DNA from: Flaviaestuariibacter sp.
GTDB lineage: Bacteria > Bacteroidota > Bacteroidia > Chitinophagales > Chitinophagaceae
Assembly (NCBI GenBank): GCA_028288515.1
Contig: JAQBNP010000149.1
Coordinates: forward strand, 1-34,586
Direction of reading: 5' to 3'
DNA: 34,586 nucleotides
Numbering within the stretch: the stretch's first letter is position 1; each line of letters starts with the position of its first letter. The position numbers and the translations under genes were made by a program. Shown here piece after piece: positions 1 through 8,449 of this stretch. Under the pieces are notes generated by a model. It saw nothing but the letters and a program-made list of their open reading frames with translations, was not told the DNA's origin and did not search any database.

Positions 1-1724
1 TTATCAACGAGGCGTGCTTTCAGTACGGCACGCTGGTCAACGTGGTCGTCATTATCCTTGGCAAGGCGGATGACGAGCTCGTCGGTGTTGTAGGTTTTCT
101 TTACGTTGGCAGGCTCGCGCTCTTCGAGGATGGCGAGGACGTTTGCGAAGTCGGACCGGAACCGTTCCAGCTTCGGGTCGTTTGGAACGTAAACCAGCTT
201 GCGACGGATCAGGGGCACGCCGGCCGCCTCGGCAAACGTGCTGTAGGAAAGAGATGCATAGGGGTATGAAGCGGAGACGCCCTGCTCCACGATATCTTTC
301 GCGAAGGTCTGGCGAAGGTCCGCCGGGATCGCTGCTTCGGGGAATTTTTCGATCGAGCGCAGCGCCCATTCCTTGCCGTTCTTGTCCTCCAGCCGGAGGG
401 ATTTGGTTTGCTTGCCGCCGCCCTTGCGAACGGGCCTCATGCCACCCTGCTCCTTGGTGAGGTCAAGCACGGGAACGGTTACGGGCTGCGTCCACTCCTT
501 CCGGTAGTTGCGCCCGACGAGAGCGTTCCGAAGCCAGCCTTCCTCAAGCTTGTCGTTGGCAGCAACGGTGACGGTTTCGGGCAGCGGTCCGATCGAATCG
601 TTGTACACCGGCGCCACCGTTTGCTTGATCGTCATCACTTCACGGTTGTAGTTGGGCGTGGCAAGGTTGGGGCTGGTCAGGTTGTAGAATTTCGTGTTGA
701 CCTTTCCGCTCTTTGTCACTTCGACCATGCTGAAGCCATAGTTCACGTCGGCATACAGGAGGTTCTTGTTGTTGCGGCGAACGCGTGTGAGCTCGGCCAC
801 CGCGCCACTGACGATGAACGGCATGCTGTCCTTCATCAGGAGCTGCTGGCTGTGGTCGTGGCCGGCAACAGACATGGTGTTCGGGTGGCGGCGCAGGACC
901 GTTTCGATCTCCTTGGCCATGGCCCGGTATACCGGGTGGTTGAAGTCCTGGACGGTGCCGAACACGCCGCGGGCGAGCGGGTAAACAGAGCCGATGATCG
1001 GGAGAGGGATATAGAGTCCTTTGACCGCTTCCGCAAACGGGAAAATATGTTGCTTCCAGGTATAGGCGCCGCCGTGAACGCCCTCGGAATAGAGAGGGTG
1101 GTGCATGGCCAGCATCACGAGCTGGTTGGGGTGGGTGTTGATGATCTCTTCGAGCTCGATGGTGAATTCGTCGAGGGTTTTGGTTTGGCAGTTGGAGCCG
1201 GGACCGGGCTTGTCATGGACGTACAGGAACCATTGGCTGTCTGCCAGAACGACCACGAGTTGTGTATCTACCTCTACAGTAATGGGACCGGGGCAGCCGT
1301 TGGTTGGCCACGCTTCAACGTTGGAGAGCTGTTGCCCATTGATATAATCAACTTGGTTCTGGACGCGTTGCCACCCGCCGATCTTGCCGTTCCACCAGTC
1401 GTGGTTACCGGGAATGAAATAGGCTTTTGCTTTTTTGTCTTTTACGAGGCTGATCTCGTAGTCCATGATCTGCTTCGACACCTGGTAGTCGGGCTCGCCT
1501 TCTGTCGGGAGGCCGTAGGGATAGATATTGTCGCCCAGGTAGATCGCGATATTGCGCTCATCGTTCCAGTCCACGTTCTTCTTCAGCCAGTCGACCACGG
1601 GATGGAAGCCGTTTACGAGGTCGCCGGCGTCGCCGAGGAGGAAGATGCGGTGACGCACGCTGTCGATCTGTGCGTGCGCGGTTATACCAATCAGGATCAG
1701 GGCCAGGCTCAGGACTTTTTTCAT
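1..1724 (-). CDS. Metallophosphoesterase (calcineurin-like), C-terminus runs off the left edge
   Basis: Reverse-strand reading from ATG at 1724 (MKKVLSLALILIGITAHAQIDSVRHRIFLLGDAGDLVNG..) stays open to position 1. It contains the motifs GDAGD, YLGDNIYPYGLP, IPGNHDWWNG, MHHPLYS and AGHDHSQQ, and an N-terminal signal peptide. It is absent from the ORF track because it is open at the window edge. Confidence 0.88.
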   Translation of the reverse strand, partial: MKKVLSLALILIGITAHAQIDSVRHRIFLLGDAGDLVNGFHPVVDWLKKNVDWNDERNIAIYLGDNIYPYGLPTEGEPDYQVSKQIMDYEISLVKDKKAKAYFIPGNHDWWNGKIGGWQRVQNQVDYINGQQLSNVEAWPTNGCPGPITVEVDTQLVVVLADSQWFLYVHDKPGPGSNCQTKTLDEFTIELEEIINTHPNQLVMLAMHHPLYSEGVHGGAYTWKQHIFPFAEAVKGLYIPLPIIGSVYPLARGVFGTVQDFNHPVYRAMAKEIETVLRRHPNTMSVAGHDHSQQLLMKDSMPFIVSGAVAELTRVRRNNKNLLYADVNYGFSMVEVTKSGKVNTKFYNLTSPNLATPNYNREVMTIKQTVAPVYNDSIGPLPETVTVAANDKLEEGWLRNALVGRNYRKEWTQPVTVPVLDLTKEQGGMRPVRKGGGKQTKSLRLEDKNGKEWALRSIEKFPEAAIPADLRQTFAKDIVEQGVSASYPYASLSYSTFAEAAGVPLIRRKLVYVPNDPKLERFRSDFANVLAILEEREPANVKKTYNTDELVIRLAKDNDDHVDQRAVLKARLVD

Positions 1725-1732
1725 CACGGTCA

Positions 1733-2593
1733 TTATTTTGTCGGGTGGTGTTTATAGGGGATGCGCAGGAGGGTTGGCTTTCCAAGTTTTGCCTCGTTCG
1801 ACACGTACATATCGCCGTTTGTTGCAAAAGCAATGCCTTCAGGTTGCGGGTAGAGGGTTGGATTGAGGCGGTAGGCTTCCTGGACCTTCCCCCGCAGATC
1901 GGTGATGACCAGCAGGTTACCCGATGAGGCGAGGATATAGAGACGCTTTTCGAAGGGGTGGATGGCAAGTGCGGACGGATTGAATTCGACCTTGCCGTCC
2001 TTGAGCACGTCGCGGACCGACTGGGAGGAGATGGTAAAGAGCGGTGTGCGGTCGAATGTTCGTGTTTTCGGGTCGAAGCGGAAGGCTGTCCGCTGGTGCT
2101 TTCCCTTTTCAAAGGCACATGATTTGCATAAAATGACGAGGCCCTTTGCTGTTGAGTCGTAATAAAGCGTTTCAAAGTCGTTCTTGTCGGTTGACCAGAA
2201 GGGATAGCTGGTAGAAACCAGGCCGGAATCGGAAGGCTGGATCGCGACCACAGTTCCATTGCTGATCAGCGTATACACGGTGCTGTCCACTTTTACCACG
2301 TCCTCGAAATCGGCTGAAGGCAATTCCGGATCATAGTAGTCGCTTACTTTACCATCCAGCGTCAGGGCATAGATCTTTTTCTTGTCGTCGGCGATGGCCA
2401 GCAGCTTGTTCTCCGAGGCGAGGTAAAAGATTCCGGAGATCTCGTTCAGCTTTTTTTCGAGGATCATCTTTTGCGGGCGACGCATGAGGTAGTCGCGGGG
2501 AGAGCCCGGGTTCCAGAGAAGCTGGCAGGCGGAGCCGAAAAGAGCGACGGCGCAAACTGAGCAGGCAAGGGTTTTATAAAGAGATCGATTCAT
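1733..2593 (-). CDS. SdiA-regulated-like beta-propeller lipoprotein/exported protein
   Basis: 286 aa ORF with N-terminal hydrophobic signal ending in GSAC; internal text NEISGIFYLASENKLLAIADDKKKIYAL...PEGIAFATNGDMYVSNE resembles the SdiA-regulated/NHL-like family. Confidence 0.7.
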   Translation of the reverse strand: MNRSLYKTLACSVCAVALFGSACQLLWNPGSPRDYLMRRPQKMILEKKLNEISGIFYLASENKLLAIADDKKKIYALTLDGKVSDYYDPELPSADFEDVVKVDSTVYTLISNGTVVAIQPSDSGLVSTSYPFWSTDKNDFETLYYDSTAKGLVILCKSCAFEKGKHQRTAFRFDPKTRTFDRTPLFTISSQSVRDVLKDGKVEFNPSALAIHPFEKRLYILASSGNLLVITDLRGKVQEAYRLNPTLYPQPEGIAFATNGDMYVSNEAKLGKPTLLRIPYKHHPTK

Positions 2594-2625
2594 GTTTCAG
2601 TAAATTTATAACGTAACAGCGCGAT

Positions 2626-3849
2626 ATGATGGACAATAAAGCACAGATATTAAACGAAGCCCAGGCCTATGTCACCGAGATCTTTCACAAGGAGGTTGAC
2701 CCGCAGTTCGTCTTTCATAACCTGGAACATACACAGCAGGTAGCGCGTGCTGCCGACGAGATCGCGGCCCATTACCAGATCCCGGAGGACGACCGCTTCG
2801 TTCTTATTCTCGCTGCCTGGTTCCATGATACCGGCTTCAGCAGCGGCAAAGCGGAAGATCATGAGAAGGAAAGCCTGGGCATCGCAACCGAATTCCTGCT
2901 GTCCAAGAACGTCGACCCGGAAGTGATCCAGCGCGTATCGTCGTGCATACAAGCAACGCGTATGCCACAGTCCCCCCTGAGCCAGGTCGAAAAGATCATG
3001 TGCGATGCGGACCTGTATCATCTCGGCACACAGGATTTCAAGAAGATGAACGTCCAGCTGAAGGCCGAGCAGGAGGCGTACTTCAAAAAGGAATTCGGCC
3101 GTAAAGAATGGCGACAGCGCAATATAGACTTTCTTGAGTCGCACCAATATTTTACGGATTACTGCCAGCAAAAGCTGGAGCCGCAGAAGCAGGAATGGAT
3201 CCGGCAACTTCGCAAGAAGCAGGGAGATAAGGGTGTGAAGCACACGCAGGAAATGGAGATCTCACCGTATTCATTTGGCAAGGAAAGCAACTTCACAAAC
3301 CCGAAGGCAAAAGAGGATAAGTCCGTGGAGCGCGGCGTGCAGACGATCTTCCGCATCACGTCAAACAACCACATCAACCTGAGCGAGATGGCCGACAAGA
3401 AGGCCAGCATCATGATCTCGGTGAACTCGATCATCGTGTCGCTGATCTTCTCGGTCGTTCTCGGGCGCCTCGAATATTACCCGCACCTCATTGTGCCGGC
3501 CCTGCTTCTCACCGTGGTGTGCGTATCAGCGATCACGTTTGCGGTGCTGGCCACACGTCCTTCGATATCAACCGGTCGCTTCACGGAAGACGATATCCGC
3601 AACAAAAAAACGAACCTTCTTTTCTTTGGTAATTTTCACCAGATGGAACTCGAAGAATACAATTGGGCGATGGGCGAGCTGCTGCGGGACAAGGACTATA
3701 TCTATAACAGCATGATCAAGGATATCTATTTCCTTGGCGTGGTGCTTGCGCGAAAGTACAGGCTGCTGCGCATCTCCTACAATATCTTCATGTTCGGTAT
3801 GATCCTCGCCGTGATCGCGTTCGGCGTGGCGAGCTACCTGGGAAGCTAG
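2626..3849 (+). CDS. HD domain phosphohydrolase fused to Pycsar-effector-like transmembrane module (PycTM/DUF5706)
   Basis: 407 aa. N-terminal HD motifs (HNLEHT, WFHDTGF, CDADLYHLG). C-terminal NHINLSEMADKKASIMISVNSIIVSLIFSVVL...RPSISTGRF..KTNLLFFGNFHQMELEEYNWAM...LARKYRLLRISYNIFMFGMILAVIAF matches my recollection of PycTM-family text, with two N-terminal TMs and one C-terminal TM in that module. Confidence 0.82.
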   Translation: MMDNKAQILNEAQAYVTEIFHKEVDPQFVFHNLEHTQQVARAADEIAAHYQIPEDDRFVLILAAWFHDTGFSSGKAEDHEKESLGIATEFLLSKNVDPEVIQRVSSCIQATRMPQSPLSQVEKIMCDADLYHLGTQDFKKMNVQLKAEQEAYFKKEFGRKEWRQRNIDFLESHQYFTDYCQQKLEPQKQEWIRQLRKKQGDKGVKHTQEMEISPYSFGKESNFTNPKAKEDKSVERGVQTIFRITSNNHINLSEMADKKASIMISVNSIIVSLIFSVVLGRLEYYPHLIVPALLLTVVCVSAITFAVLATRPSISTGRFTEDDIRNKKTNLLFFGNFHQMELEEYNWAMGELLRDKDYIYNSMIKDIYFLGVVLARKYRLLRISYNIFMFGMILAVIAFGVASYLGS

Positions 3850-4135
3850 GGAATGGGGGAGTGAATACTGAATACTGAATGAAGTGGAATGCGCAATGAT
3901 CGATGCGCAATGTTCGATGTTCGGGAGCGCGAAAATGGAACATTGATTATTGATCATTCCTTCCTTCCCATCCCCCTCCTGTTCTCTTTCTTTGAATACC
4001 CAGCTTCGAGTCCCCTGCTGAATACCTGGGAAGAATTTTCAATTTCCATCGCTCCGGTCGGGCCCGCAGTTCCTGCGTCGGAGGCGCCGGCGAGCCGGGT
4101 TGAAAGCTCCGTCGCCGATCGGAGATTACTTTCGA

Positions 4136-4220
4136 TGCCAGGTTGTCAGATAAATTGGTGGCGGAAGCTCCGCCGCGTGCCCGCGGACCCTCCAATCGAA
4201 GTTTTTCTGACAAACTGGCA
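4136..4220. repeat. 85-bp imperfect palindromic intergenic element
   Basis: TGCCAGGTTGTCAGATAAA (4136-4154) is the reverse complement of TTTTTCTGACAAACTGGCA (4202-4220) at 17/19 positions. Nested ATTGG/CCAAT and GGCGGA-agc-TCCGCC stems lie in between. Confidence 0.7.
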
Positions 4221-4649
4221 ACTGGGAAGCTTCCCTTCGGTGGCGGAAGAGCCGCCGACCGTCCGGCGCTGAATTCTTTCTCTCGTTACACAGGGAATTT
4301 GCCGCAGGAGATGCGCGGGGTGGATGGGACCGAAGGAAATGATCATTCATCGAGGACCAATGTTCGCAGCTGAAGTCGGTGGGAGGCCTTCGGGTGAGCA
4401 TGGAAAATCGAACATTGATTGTTGACGATTCTTTGCCGCTATTCCTTGCCCGCACCCACTGAAAACGCCCGTCTCGGGTCCCTGCGGGATGACAGCGTGA
4501 AAGTGCAGGAGATGGCTTCGTTCCTCGCCATGACGGCCAGCTCTGGAATCGACTGACTCACCACTCACTATTCACTCCTTTGCGCTCCTTCGCGCGCTTC
4601 GTGGCTTAGTGGTTCAAATGAGCAATCTTAAATGAGCATCTCCCCCTGA

Positions 4650-6494
4650 TCAGCAGAATGCGCGGATCGACTCGATGATCTCCGCTTTCGTGATCGGTAC
4701 ACCCATGATCTTGTTGAACGCTTTTGCATCCACCAGGTATTGATCGCGGATGATGCGGATCAACTGGCCATTGTTGATCTCCGGGACCAGCACCGTTTCG
4801 TAATTTTTGAGGATATCGCCCAGGTTCCGTGGGAACGGCCGCAGGTAACGCAGATGTGCATGCGCAACTGATAATCCTTCCTCCAGTAATTCAGCAACCG
4901 CCGTCTTGATCACGCCATAGGTCGATCCCCACCCGAGCACAAGCACCTTGCCGGAGACGGGCCCGTTATCGAGCTCCTGCTCGGGAATATTGAACGCGAT
5001 CTTGTCCACCTTCTCCTGCCGGATCTTTACCATCAACTGGTGGTTCTCCGGATCATAGCTCACATTGCCTGTAATATTTTCCTTTTCGAGACCGCCGATG
5101 CGGTGCTCCAGGCCAGGCGTACCCGGAACCGCCCAGGGGCGCACCAGATTTTCGTTGCGGAGATAGGGTTGGAATTTCGGCTCGTTATGGCCAAGCTCCG
5201 TCTTGAAGCTCACATGGATCGGCCGCAGGCTGTCCGTATTCGGGAATTGCCATGGCTCGGCGCCGTTGGCGATATAGCCGTCGCTCAGGAAGATCACCGG
5301 CGTCATATGCTCTACTGAAATGCGCACCGCTTCGTACACGGCCTCGAAACAGTCTGAGGGAGTCGATGAAGAGACAACAGGGATGGGGCTTTCCCCGTTG
5401 CGCCCGTAATAAGCCTGCAGGAGGTCGCTTTGCTCTGTCTTTGTCGGCAGGCCGGTTGAGGGGCCGCCGCGCTGTACGTCCACGATCAGCAAGGGAATCT
5501 CGAGAATCATCGCGAGGCCCATCGCTTCGCTTTTCAGCGCCATGCCGGGGCCTGATGTGGTGGTGACACCAAGGTGCCCGCCATACGATGCGCCGATCGC
5601 CGCCGTGATTCCGGCGATCTCGTCCTCCGCCTGGAAGGTGCGCACGCCAAAATTCTTGTGCTTGCTCAGCTCGTGCAGGATATCCGAGGCGGGTGTGATC
5701 GGATAGGTACCGAGAAAGATGGGCAGGCCGCTTTTCACCGATGCCGCAATGAGGCCATAGGCCAGGGCCTGGTTCCCCATGATGGAGCGGTACATGCCGG
5801 CTTTGATGCGTGCCTTGTCGACCTTATACTGTGTGGTGAAGGTCTCCGTCGTATCGCCGTAGTTGTAGCCGGCACGGAGGACCTTCAGGTTGGAATCGAG
5901 GATCTCGGGCTTGCGGGAAAACTTCTCCTCGAGGAATTTTTCGGTGCTGGCGATATCGCGACCGTACATCCAATAGAGGAACCCGAGCACGAACATGTTC
6001 TTGGCGCGGTCCTTCTCCTTGGTGCCCATCTGGAAATCCTTCAGGGCCTCGCGCGTCATCTTGGTGATGTCCATGCGGATCACTTCGAAGGCTTCCAGGG
6101 CGGGCTCTTCCAGGGGATTGACGCCGTCTACGTAATTGGCGAGGCGGAGGTTCTTGGCATCGAAGCCGTCCGTATTGACGATCAGCTTGCCGCCTTTTTT
6201 CAGGTGCTTGATATTTGTCTTGAGGGCGGCCGCGTTCATCGCCACAAGCACATCCCAGGCATCGCCGGGGGTGTGAATGCTTTCAGAGGAGAAGCGAAGC
6301 TGGAAGCCGCTGACGCCCGGGATGGTACCCTGTGGCGCCCTGATCTCGGCAGGAAAGTCGGGGAAGGTGGAGAGGTCGGCCCCGAGAAGGGCGGTGTTGT
6401 TGGTGAACTGGGTGCCCGTGAGCTGCATGCCGTCGCCGCTGTCGCCGGCAAACTTGATGACCACGTCCTGTACGATCTCCTGCTTGCGTTCCAT
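4650..6494 (-). CDS. korA: 2-oxoacid:acceptor oxidoreductase subunit alpha (gamma-alpha fusion, KorA-type)
   Basis: Long ORF; likely start at 6494 (MERKQEIVQDVVIKFAGDSGDGMQLTGTQFTNNTALLGADLSTFPDFPAEIRAP..) with TAnnTTTG just upstream. Contains FQAEDEIAGITAAIGASYGGHLGVTTTSGPGMALKSEAMGLA. Confidence 0.92.
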   Translation of the reverse strand: MERKQEIVQDVVIKFAGDSGDGMQLTGTQFTNNTALLGADLSTFPDFPAEIRAPQGTIPGVSGFQLRFSSESIHTPGDAWDVLVAMNAAALKTNIKHLKKGGKLIVNTDGFDAKNLRLANYVDGVNPLEEPALEAFEVIRMDITKMTREALKDFQMGTKEKDRAKNMFVLGFLYWMYGRDIASTEKFLEEKFSRKPEILDSNLKVLRAGYNYGDTTETFTTQYKVDKARIKAGMYRSIMGNQALAYGLIAASVKSGLPIFLGTYPITPASDILHELSKHKNFGVRTFQAEDEIAGITAAIGASYGGHLGVTTTSGPGMALKSEAMGLAMILEIPLLIVDVQRGGPSTGLPTKTEQSDLLQAYYGRNGESPIPVVSSSTPSDCFEAVYEAVRISVEHMTPVIFLSDGYIANGAEPWQFPNTDSLRPIHVSFKTELGHNEPKFQPYLRNENLVRPWAVPGTPGLEHRIGGLEKENITGNVSYDPENHQLMVKIRQEKVDKIAFNIPEQELDNGPVSGKVLVLGWGSTYGVIKTAVAELLEEGLSVAHAHLRYLRPFPRNLGDILKNYETVLVPEINNGQLIRIIRDQYLVDAKAFNKIMGVPITKAEIIESIRAFC

Positions 6495-6727
6495 GGCCGC
6501 AAAGGTACGGCAGAGGGAATATCGAATACGGAACAGGGGCAGGCGAATGTCGAAGGTTATGCTAATTCCGCCCAGGTCCTTCGCCCGGATAAAGCAGTCC
6601 CTGGTGCATGGTTCATTCCCTTCCCCATCCCGTACCCCCGAACATTGACATCGATCAACGATCAAGGCTTATTGGCGGACTTCCCTTCTCCTCCATTCAA
6701 ACGACGACAGGGCATCCACTCGAAATT

Positions 6728-7414
6728 CTATGGTTTCGACACCTTCTGCTGCGCCCTTTGCCCACCTGCGATCCGCTTCAGCACATACATACACAGCAGG
6801 GCCCAGGCGAACCCGAGGCAGAAGCCGGCCAGCACGTCGGACGCATAATGGTAGCGCAGCACGATCCGGCTGATGCCGATGCTCACCGCGAAAAAGAAAA
6901 AGAAGAGCGAGAGCACCCATTTCAGGCCGGCCTTCCACTGGGTGTTCCAGACGATGTAGATCATCACTGTGCAAAAGATAAAGGAGCAAAGAGCGTGGCC
7001 GCTCGGGAAACTGTAATTGGTGAGGCGGGCCAGCAATGGGAACTCGGGCCGCTGCCGGTGAAAGACATTCTTCAGGCTGAACATGAGCACGGTACTGCTC
7101 ACCCCCACAATGCCGATGTCGAGCGCATAACGGCGCTTGCGACGCCAAAGGAAATACGCCACCAGAACGGCATAGGCCGGCAGGAAGAACTTTGGCGACC
7201 CGAAAAAGCTGAGAAAGGCCATCCACCGGACGACCTGGGGCGTTGTATAGCTCTTGAAAAAGGCAAAAACGTGGCTGTCGAAGAGATCCTCGTTCTCCAC
7301 CACCACCTCCTGCGCCAGGAACCCAAAAATAAACAGGGCAAGGGCGAACAGGAGCACAGCAGCCAGGATCTTGAGAGAGACCTTCTTCGTTTCTTTTTTT
7401 ACCTCTTCCTCCAT
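6728..7414 (-). CDS. PAP2 superfamily phosphatase (membrane)
   Basis: Phosphatase motifs KNVFHRQRPE, YSFPSGHA and SRIVLRYHYASDVLAG; multiple TMs. Start chosen at MEEEVKKETKK (7414), preceded by GGAGGG. Confidence 0.88.
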   Translation of the reverse strand: MEEEVKKETKKVSLKILAAVLLFALALFIFGFLAQEVVVENEDLFDSHVFAFFKSYTTPQVVRWMAFLSFFGSPKFFLPAYAVLVAYFLWRRKRRYALDIGIVGVSSTVLMFSLKNVFHRQRPEFPLLARLTNYSFPSGHALCSFIFCTVMIYIVWNTQWKAGLKWVLSLFFFFFAVSIGISRIVLRYHYASDVLAGFCLGFAWALLCMYVLKRIAGGQRAQQKVSKP

Positions 7415-7491
7415 GTACCCTCCTCCCTGCAAATGAAACGCCATGGCAATCCACCAGTTTTCCACAATGAGCAGAATGCGTAAAAACCCTA

Positions 7492-7522
7492 TTGCACTGC
7501 CGGGAGCGCGATTGTATGTTTG
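7492..7522 (+). promoter_or_regulatory. Candidate Bacteroidota-type promoter (TTG-N20-TATGTTTG)
   Basis: TTG at 7492-7494, 20-nt spacer, TATGTTTG at 7515-7522 (consensus TAnnTTTG); upstream of the 33-aa ORF at 7633. Confidence 0.45.
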
Positions 7523-7632
7523 TCCCCTCAACGGGCAGCTTGCCCGACCCTTATCCGACCCCAATCCCTTCGAAAGATCATAGCGTCCATTATTCTGTGT
7601 GCATTTATCACCGTAAACGTACCTACCCCGCT

Positions 7633-7734
7633 ATGAAACAAAAACAACTACAAAAAGACCACGGCAAGGACCTCTACCACGCCGTGCTGATCCTCATCGC
7701 CCTCTGCGTCCTCCTGGCGTACCTGCGGGTATGA
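7633..7734 (+). CDS. Small single-TM membrane protein (33 aa)
   Basis: MKQKQLQKDHGKDLYHAVLILIALCVLLAYLRV: polar basic N-terminus plus one hydrophobic segment; candidate promoter upstream, Rho-independent terminator directly downstream. Confidence 0.5.
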   Translation: MKQKQLQKDHGKDLYHAVLILIALCVLLAYLRV

Positions 7735-7739
7735 GCAGG

Positions 7740-7775
7740 CAAAAAAATCCCCTCTTTCGAGGGGATCAATTTTTT
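7740..7775. terminator. Bidirectional Rho-independent terminator
   Basis: AAAAAAATCCCCTC-TTTC-GAGGGGATCAATTTTTT: 8-bp perfect stem flanked by A-run and T-run. Confidence 0.88.
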
Positions 7776-7792
7776 CAGGCGTTTGGAACGGT

Positions 7793-7891
7793 TTAGGTTT
7801 TCGGTTTAATGTGGATCGCCTGGATTTCGATCTTTCTAAGGATTGTTGGATTCGGTTTTTCGTTGGAATTTGGATCCTGTTCAGCTTTCAT
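7793..7891 (-). CDS. Candidate small ORF (32 aa), hydrophilic N-terminus
   Basis: Reverse strand ATG AAA GCT GAA CAG GAT CCA ... TAA encodes MKAEQDPNSNEKPNPTILRKIEIQAIHIKPKT; located between the response regulator stop and the shared terminator; below the ORF-track size cutoff. Confidence 0.35.
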   Translation of the reverse strand: MKAEQDPNSNEKPNPTILRKIEIQAIHIKPKT

Positions 7892-7990
7892 TGGATTCGG
7901 ATACTGTAATAATACGAGGAAGGAGGGAGCATGGTTTTCCAGCGCATCAGAATTTCCATAGTTTAGGAGAAAAGCCTTAGAACAACCTAG

Positions 7991-8449
7991 TCAGGCCACC
8001 TCATAGGCATGGTATGCCCCATCAACGTGGTAGCGTTCAGCGATCGCGTCCGGCTCGCTCCAGTCCATTTCCAGGATCTGGCGAAGTGAGGTAACGAGCC
8101 CCTCATACGACGATGGCTTGCGGAGGTACAGGTGAACACCCGAGCCGAAGGCGCGGCTGACCTGCGTGGGCTGGTCGGAACAGCTATACATCACCACCGG
8201 AAGGTGGGCATGGCGGGACAGGCCACGGATCTCGGTCACACAGTCGAAGCCACTTTTCTTCGGCATATTGATGTCCATGAAAACGATCTGGGGATGGTTG
8301 CTGTCGAGGGCAGGCACGAGCTCGTCGCAGTCGCTGACGAACTGGAGGGTGATCGCCGGGTCGACATCGGAGAGCGCCTTCCGGAACAGGAAGCAATCGT
8401 CCGGGTCGTCGTCGACCAACATGATGTTGTGAATACGTCTGGCGTTCAT
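7991..8449 (-). CDS. Single-domain response regulator (CheY-like REC)
   Basis: IHNIMLVDDDPDDCFLFRKAL (acidic triad), IVFMDINMPKKSGFD (phospho-Asp), VVMYSCSDQ, YLRKPSSYEGL. Start taken at MNARRIHN (8449). Confidence 0.9.
   Translation of the reverse strand: MNARRIHNIMLVDDDPDDCFLFRKALSDVDPAITLQFVSDCDELVPALDSNHPQIVFMDINMPKKSGFDCVTEIRGLSRHAHLPVVMYSCSDQPTQVSRAFGSGVHLYLRKPSSYEGLVTSLRQILEMDWSEPDAIAERYHVDGAYHAYEVA

Noticed and set aside
408-1757. 449-aa plus-strand ORF
   Set aside because: Antisense to the metallophosphoesterase, whose minus-strand frame has clear catalytic motifs; long antisense frames are expected at this GC content.
2626-3849. Complete Pycsar defence operon
   Set aside because: Only the effector-like TM module fused to HD is present; no uridylate/cytidylate cyclase gene is adjacent, so it cannot be called a Pycsar system from this window.
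4143-4373. 76-aa ORF with repeated SDKL(V/A) text
   Set aside because: The repeated peptide text comes from the DNA palindrome and paired hairpins; several overlapping frames are open and none looks like a protein.
5574-6848. 424-aa plus-strand ORF
   Set aside because: Antisense to the KorA-type gene; no recognisable protein features.
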